This document shows, one piece after another, positions 21,113 through 24,391 of a stretch of DNA of 24,391 nt. The notes under the pieces were generated by a model, which was given only the letters and a program-made list of their open reading frames with translations, searched no databases and was not told the DNA's origin. Each line of letters begins with the position of its first letter. Within the stretch, counting starts at the first letter, position 1. The stretch comes from CAZAGT01 sp964484515. Lineage in GTDB: Bacteria > Desulfobacterota > DSM-4660 > Desulfatiglandales > HGW-15. The translations under genes and the position numbers were made by a program. The DNA lies in assembly GCA_964484515.1 (NCBI GenBank), contig CAZAGT010000030.1, positions 1-24,391 of the forward strand, in the 5' to 3' direction.

Positions 21113-22900
21113 ATGTCTGGAGGATATGTAGGCACTGTCTTAGAGGTCGATCTGACCAATAAGAGCATCAACAAGACGCCGTTGAACACGAAAGACGCGC
21201 AGATGTTTATTGGGGGCCGGGGCCTAGGGGCCAAGTGGCTATGGGACCGGACGCGACCCGGTGGGAGCTACCTGGACCCGGATAATCCGCTCATGTTCAT
21301 GACGGGCCCGTTGAACGGCCTGCCCGCACCCTGCACCGCGCGGCTGTCGGTCGTGACCCGCTCTGCATCCACCTTCCCGAAGAGCAACCCCAACACCACC
21401 GGTATACTTTACACCAACACGGGCGGCCGCTGGACGCCGGAGCTGAAGTTCGCCGGCTACGATGCCGTGATCGTGACCGGGGCCTCGTCCGAACCGGTCG
21501 GGATCGTGATCGAGAACGACAGGGTTCGGATCGTGGACGCCGGCAGGTACTGGGGCATGGGGAACTACGAGCTCCAAAATGCCTTGGATCGGGATCTCGG
21601 CCGGCTCTACAAGAGCGTCTATTGCGGTCCGGCCGGTGAGAACCTGGTCCGCTATGCCAACATCATGACCGAGATCCACCGGGCCGCCGGTCGGGGCGGC
21701 AGCGGCGCCGTGATGGGCTCCAAGAAGCTGAAGTTCATCGCAGTTCGGGGCACCAACGCACTCCCGATCGACAACATGCGGGCCTGGCGGGCGGCCAACA
21801 AGCAGGCCTGGAGCGAGCTTCTGGCCAGTGGTGGTTTCACTGAGTGGCGCGATTATGGGACCGCCATGGTGTTGACCGCGTCGAGCGACTGGGGCTCCGA
21901 GGCGGTGTACAACTTCAAGGAAGGCACCTACGAATATGCCGACGCCTTGAGCGCGGATAAGGCGATGCGGAATCTTTGGATCGGTGATGATGGCTGCTAC
22001 CTGTGCCCGCTGGCCTGCCTGCACCGCGGCGCGATTCGGACGGGGCGTTGGAGCGGCATGACCCACGACGGCCCCGAATATGAAGGTGTCATGATGGGCG
22101 CCAACGTCGGCATCAGGGACCTTCCCGATCACATGGCCGCCATCGCGATGGCCGATGACATGGGCCTCTGCTACATCTCTATGGGCAATGTCCTGGGCTT
22201 CTGCATGGAGGCCATGGAGAAGGGCGCCATCACGCCGCGCGACCTGGACGGTATCAACCTGAAGTGGGGCGATATTGACGGGATGTTGGAGCTGCAAAAG
22301 AAGACGGCCCTGGGCGAGGGATGCGGCAAGCTCCTCGGCCAGAACCTGCGCGCCCTGGTTGCGGCCTGGGGCAAGGGCACCGAGGAATACGCCATCGAGA
22401 CCAAGGGCCAGGGCTGGGCTGCCTGGAATGCCAGGGCCTTGCCGAAGTTCGAGACGACCTACCTGACCGCCAACCGGGGCGGTGACCATCTCACCGGCGC
22501 GGACATCGCGACCCAGAACACCCGGTTGATGAACGACTCCCTGGGCATCTGTCTCTTCCCGCAGCTGGCCGGCTTCAGGCCCGAGAGCATGAAGGATCTG
22601 CTCAACGCAGCCGCCGGGTACCGGATGAACATGGCCGACTACTGGAAGACGGCGGAGCGGATCTACACCCTGGAGCGGTGCTTCAACATCGCCAACGGTT
22701 TCGGCCGCCAGGACGACACGGTGCCGCCGAGGATGTACAAAGAGAAACTGAGCGTCGGCGCGGCCAAGGGCGCGATCCTCAAGGTCGAGGAAATCAACAA
22801 GCTCCTGGATGATTATTACAGCGACCGCGGTTGGAGCAAACAGGGGATTCCCACCCAGGCCACGCTGGACAAGCTCGGGTTGGACTTCGTGAGGCTTTAG
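21113..22900 (+). CDS. Aldehyde:ferredoxin oxidoreductase family protein (YdhV-like)
   Basis: A 595-aa tungsten- or molybdenum-bis-pterin enzyme. Signatures: 'FIGGRGLGAKWLWDRTRPG' and 'MTGPLNGLPAPCTARLSVVT' in domain 1; 'IHRAAGRGGSGAVMGSKKLK' at the pterin site; a [4Fe-4S] cluster from Cys295, Cys298, Cys302 ('CYLCPLAC') and Cys480 ('DSLGICLF'); 'GPEYEGVMMGANVGI' between. The C-terminus 'LDDYYSDRGWSKQGIPTQAT' is usual for the family. AORs oxidise aldehydes to acids; the YdhV, GOR and BamB branches have other substrates, so the reaction here is open. ATG 21113 follows AAGGAGGT by eight bases. No export signal is present. Maturation genes (moa, moe, tungstate transport) are not in the window. 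The GC-rich, third-position-GC codon use creates a long antisense open frame that is not a gene. Confidence 0.93.
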   Translation: MSGGYVGTVLEVDLTNKSINKTPLNTKDAQMFIGGRGLGAKWLWDRTRPGGSYLDPDNPLMFMTGPLNGLPAPCTARLSVVTRSASTFPKSNPNTTGILYTNTGGRWTPELKFAGYDAVIVTGASSEPVGIVIENDRVRIVDAGRYWGMGNYELQNALDRDLGRLYKSVYCGPAGENLVRYANIMTEIHRAAGRGGSGAVMGSKKLKFIAVRGTNALPIDNMRAWRAANKQAWSELLASGGFTEWRDYGTAMVLTASSDWGSEAVYNFKEGTYEYADALSADKAMRNLWIGDDGCYLCPLACLHRGAIRTGRWSGMTHDGPEYEGVMMGANVGIRDLPDHMAAIAMADDMGLCYISMGNVLGFCMEAMEKGAITPRDLDGINLKWGDIDGMLELQKKTALGEGCGKLLGQNLRALVAAWGKGTEEYAIETKGQGWAAWNARALPKFETTYLTANRGGDHLTGADIATQNTRLMNDSLGICLFPQLAGFRPESMKDLLNAAAGYRMNMADYWKTAERIYTLERCFNIANGFGRQDDTVPPRMYKEKLSVGAAKGAILKVEEINKLLDDYYSDRGWSKQGIPTQATLDKLGLDFVRL

Positions 22901-23201
22901 ACCCATAAGAAAAGCTTAGAACAAAAGGGGTTGTCATGGCTTTGCCATGACAACCCCCGAAACGTGCACCATTCAGGCGTCCATTCTGTCGACCGAGTCA
23001 CCAAAAGCCTAACCATACGTCACCCACATCCATGTAGCGAACAAGAAAAGCTGCCTCTCGTTTATAGGTGGAGGTACGTAGTGGATTACGCCGAGCGCCG
23101 GAACGGCCTTTCGTCATCGCCCGCGACGGTGGCGGCAGAGGATAGGGTTTCCATGATCTGTTAACCACGGTTTTCGTATCCATTCAGAAAAGGAGGTCAT
23201 T
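22901..23201 (+). other. Intergenic region between AOR and the propeller gene
   Basis: A 301-bp gap. The hairpin at 22927-22957 is the only structure I can support. The remaining sequence up to the AAGGAGGT before ATG 23202 holds no recognised gene or clear promoter. Confidence 0.5.
22927..22957. terminator. Perfect 14-bp hairpin after the AOR gene
   Basis: GGGGTTGTCATGGC (22927-22940) pairs fully with GCCATGACAACCCC (22944-22957) round a TTT loop. On the plus strand it is preceded by AAAA but followed by C-G-A-A-A, without a T-run; on the minus strand TTTTGTTCT follows. It could stop leftward transcription, or act as a barrier and 3'-end protector for the AOR transcript. Confidence 0.6.
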
Positions 23202-24389
23202 ATGAAACGACATTTCTGTGTTGTGGTCTTGGCTCTCGCAGTGATGGCATGTGCGGCCTATCCGGTCGTGGCGAATGCCGGTTGCGACCTGCCGGCCTAC
23301 CCGGTCAAGGGCAAGGTGGTCAATGTGCTCGGCATCTTCGACAACCCGGAAGGCGCCCTCACCTCGATGGACGGCGAATACCTGTTTGTCTCCAACTCCG
23401 CGCTCCATGGGCACCCCGACAAGCCCTTCGCGTGGACGGAGAAGGCGGGGAGCATCAGCAAACTGAAGATCGGTCCGGGCGGCAGCCTGACGCTGATCGA
23501 TCGCTGCCTTCTCAAGGACCTGACGGGCCCCCTCGGGATGGCCTGCGCCAACAAGAGCACGGCCAAGTTCCCGCGCGGCTCCATTTACGCGACGGCCGGT
23601 TCCGGCCCCATGGCCCTGGCCGATGGGACCCCGATCACCGACCAGTCGCGCCACAAACCGAAGATCGTGATCTTCGATCCGGGCAGCGGGCAGATCCTGG
23701 GTGAGATCGGCCTATGTATGAAGTCCGCCTTTGCGAAGATCACGGGCGCCCCGCTGATGCTGGTCAACGCCCTGGCCTTTGACAAGATGGGCAACCTCTA
23801 CATCGTCGATACCGGCTTTGGATGTGACACCTACAAGCCGGCCTTCAAGTATGCCGGCGGCACCTGGAAGGTCCCGGCCGAAAGCATCGACGCCCTCGCC
23901 GCGGGCGAGACACCGCCCAGCCCGCTTCAGTTCATCCCCAATCCGAGCTGGCCGGACGGTGTCGAGGTCTCACCGATCACCGGCGAGGTCTGGATCAACA
24001 CGGTCATGCCCGTTATGGAAGGCGTTCCCGATCCTTATAAGGGCGGCATGTGGGCCCTACGGGATGTGGATTTCGTTAATGGGAAGCAGCCCGATCCGCT
24101 TTTTACAGGTCTTGGGCGGCTGGACGGTCTCGATTTCACGGTCCGGGGCACCTGTCTGCAAACGGAGATCGGTTGCGAGAAAAACAAGATCGTGGTGGTC
24201 CCGAACGGTGGCAGGCCGTATCGGTTGGATCTGGTACCGGACGTGACCCTGAGCGGTCCGGCCGACATCGACATCAAGACCCTGGCCGACGGCAGCTACC
24301 TCGTGTTCGTGCCGGAGCTGATGGCCCTCGACCCCACCCCGTGGGACGACGAGCTGACGGTCATCTGGCTGCCGCAGGATTTCGATTAA
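23202..24389 (+). CDS. Secreted SMP-30/gluconolactonase-like beta-propeller protein
   Basis: A 395-aa protein with a Sec signal peptide, 'MKRHFCVVVLALAVMACAAY' and cleavage probably after 'VVANA' at residue 26; Cys17 sits in a poor lipobox, so lipoprotein processing is less likely. The mature part reads as a six-bladed propeller: 'NPEGALTSMDGEYLFVSNSA', 'LVNALAFDKMGNLYIVDTGF' (typical NHL/SMP-30 blade), 'WPDGVEVSPITGEVWINTV' and 'GRLDGLDFTVRG'. Six cysteines (27, 107, 118, 169, 207 and later pairs) are compatible with disulfides. AAGGAGGT lies four bases before ATG 23202. It follows the AOR gene by 301 nt on the same strand. A lactonase or substrate-presenting role beside an exported oxidoreductase is plausible but not shown. 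The gene is complete, ending two bases before the window edge. Confidence 0.7.
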   Translation: MKRHFCVVVLALAVMACAAYPVVANAGCDLPAYPVKGKVVNVLGIFDNPEGALTSMDGEYLFVSNSALHGHPDKPFAWTEKAGSISKLKIGPGGSLTLIDRCLLKDLTGPLGMACANKSTAKFPRGSIYATAGSGPMALADGTPITDQSRHKPKIVIFDPGSGQILGEIGLCMKSAFAKITGAPLMLVNALAFDKMGNLYIVDTGFGCDTYKPAFKYAGGTWKVPAESIDALAAGETPPSPLQFIPNPSWPDGVEVSPITGEVWINTVMPVMEGVPDPYKGGMWALRDVDFVNGKQPDPLFTGLGRLDGLDFTVRGTCLQTEIGCEKNKIVVVPNGGRPYRLDLVPDVTLSGPADIDIKTLADGSYLVFVPELMALDPTPWDDELTVIWLPQDFD

Positions 24390-24391
24390 TC

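Noticed and set aside
21239..22906. Antisense open frame of 555 codons opposite the AOR gene
   Set aside because: It mirrors a GC-rich coding sequence; its translation is low-complexity and Val/Gly/His rich with no family signature, while the sense strand has complete AOR motifs.

Overview
The window reads as a piece of a draft chromosome from a Gram-negative bacterium with anaerobic or low-potential redox metabolism. The evidence is an outer-membrane beta-barrel protein, Tat and Sec export signals, a ferredoxin-dependent 2-oxoacid oxidoreductase, a tungsten/molybdenum aldehyde:ferredoxin oxidoreductase (AOR) family enzyme and a strong sigma-54 type promoter. By eye the sequence is GC-rich in the genes and visibly more AT-rich around 2640-3600. 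Methylomirabilota (NC10), Nitrospirota or Desulfobacterota would fit this gene content, but that is inference only; no rRNA or tRNA gene is present to settle it.

Layout. (1) 1-2615, minus strand: a TPR/beta-barrel outer-membrane protein followed by a FecR-domain protein that runs off the left edge. (2) 2616-3900: mostly non-coding, with a minus-strand promoter candidate, a large inverted repeat, an interrupted reading frame, a near-perfect sigma-54 promoter (3580-3595) and a predicted three-way-junction leader RNA (3669-3743). (3) 3901-6736, plus strand: a small Arg/Asp-rich protein, a 542-aa protein I read as a SidJ-like pseudokinase, and a two-TM membrane protein. (4) 7185-12895, minus strand: an operon of an orphan family-3 solute-binding protein, 2-oxoacid:ferredoxin oxidoreductase alpha, a fused beta-gamma subunit, succinyl-CoA-synthetase-like beta, then (after a rearranged, palindrome-rich gap) a small ORF and the synthetase alpha subunit. 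Together these would oxidise a 2-oxoacid to its acyl-CoA, reduce ferredoxin, and convert the thioester to ATP, or run the reverse. (5) 13252-15063: two small proteins and homoserine kinase. (6) 15078-19015, minus strand: threonine aldolase, an enolase-superfamily enzyme, YvcK and a DUF402 protein. (7) 19184-20336: a long non-coding region holding identical 103-nt units, each ending in a perfect intrinsic terminator, and a 100-N assembly gap. (8) 20337-24389, plus strand: Tat-exported four-cluster ferredoxin, AOR-family enzyme, and a secreted SMP-30/gluconolactonase-like propeller.

The two places most likely to hold something undescribed are the repeated aptamer-plus-terminator-like units ahead of the AOR operon, and the sigma-54 promoter/structured leader/small basic protein/SidJ-like pseudokinase block. 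Separately, the segment carrying the synthetase alpha subunit is bracketed by 24-bp inverted repeats (22 of 24 matching) and sits beside a 33-bp inverted duplication of a ribosome-binding site and start codon, so this stretch has been rearranged.

All assignments come from reading the sequence and recalling family signatures. No database search, folding program or alignment was run.
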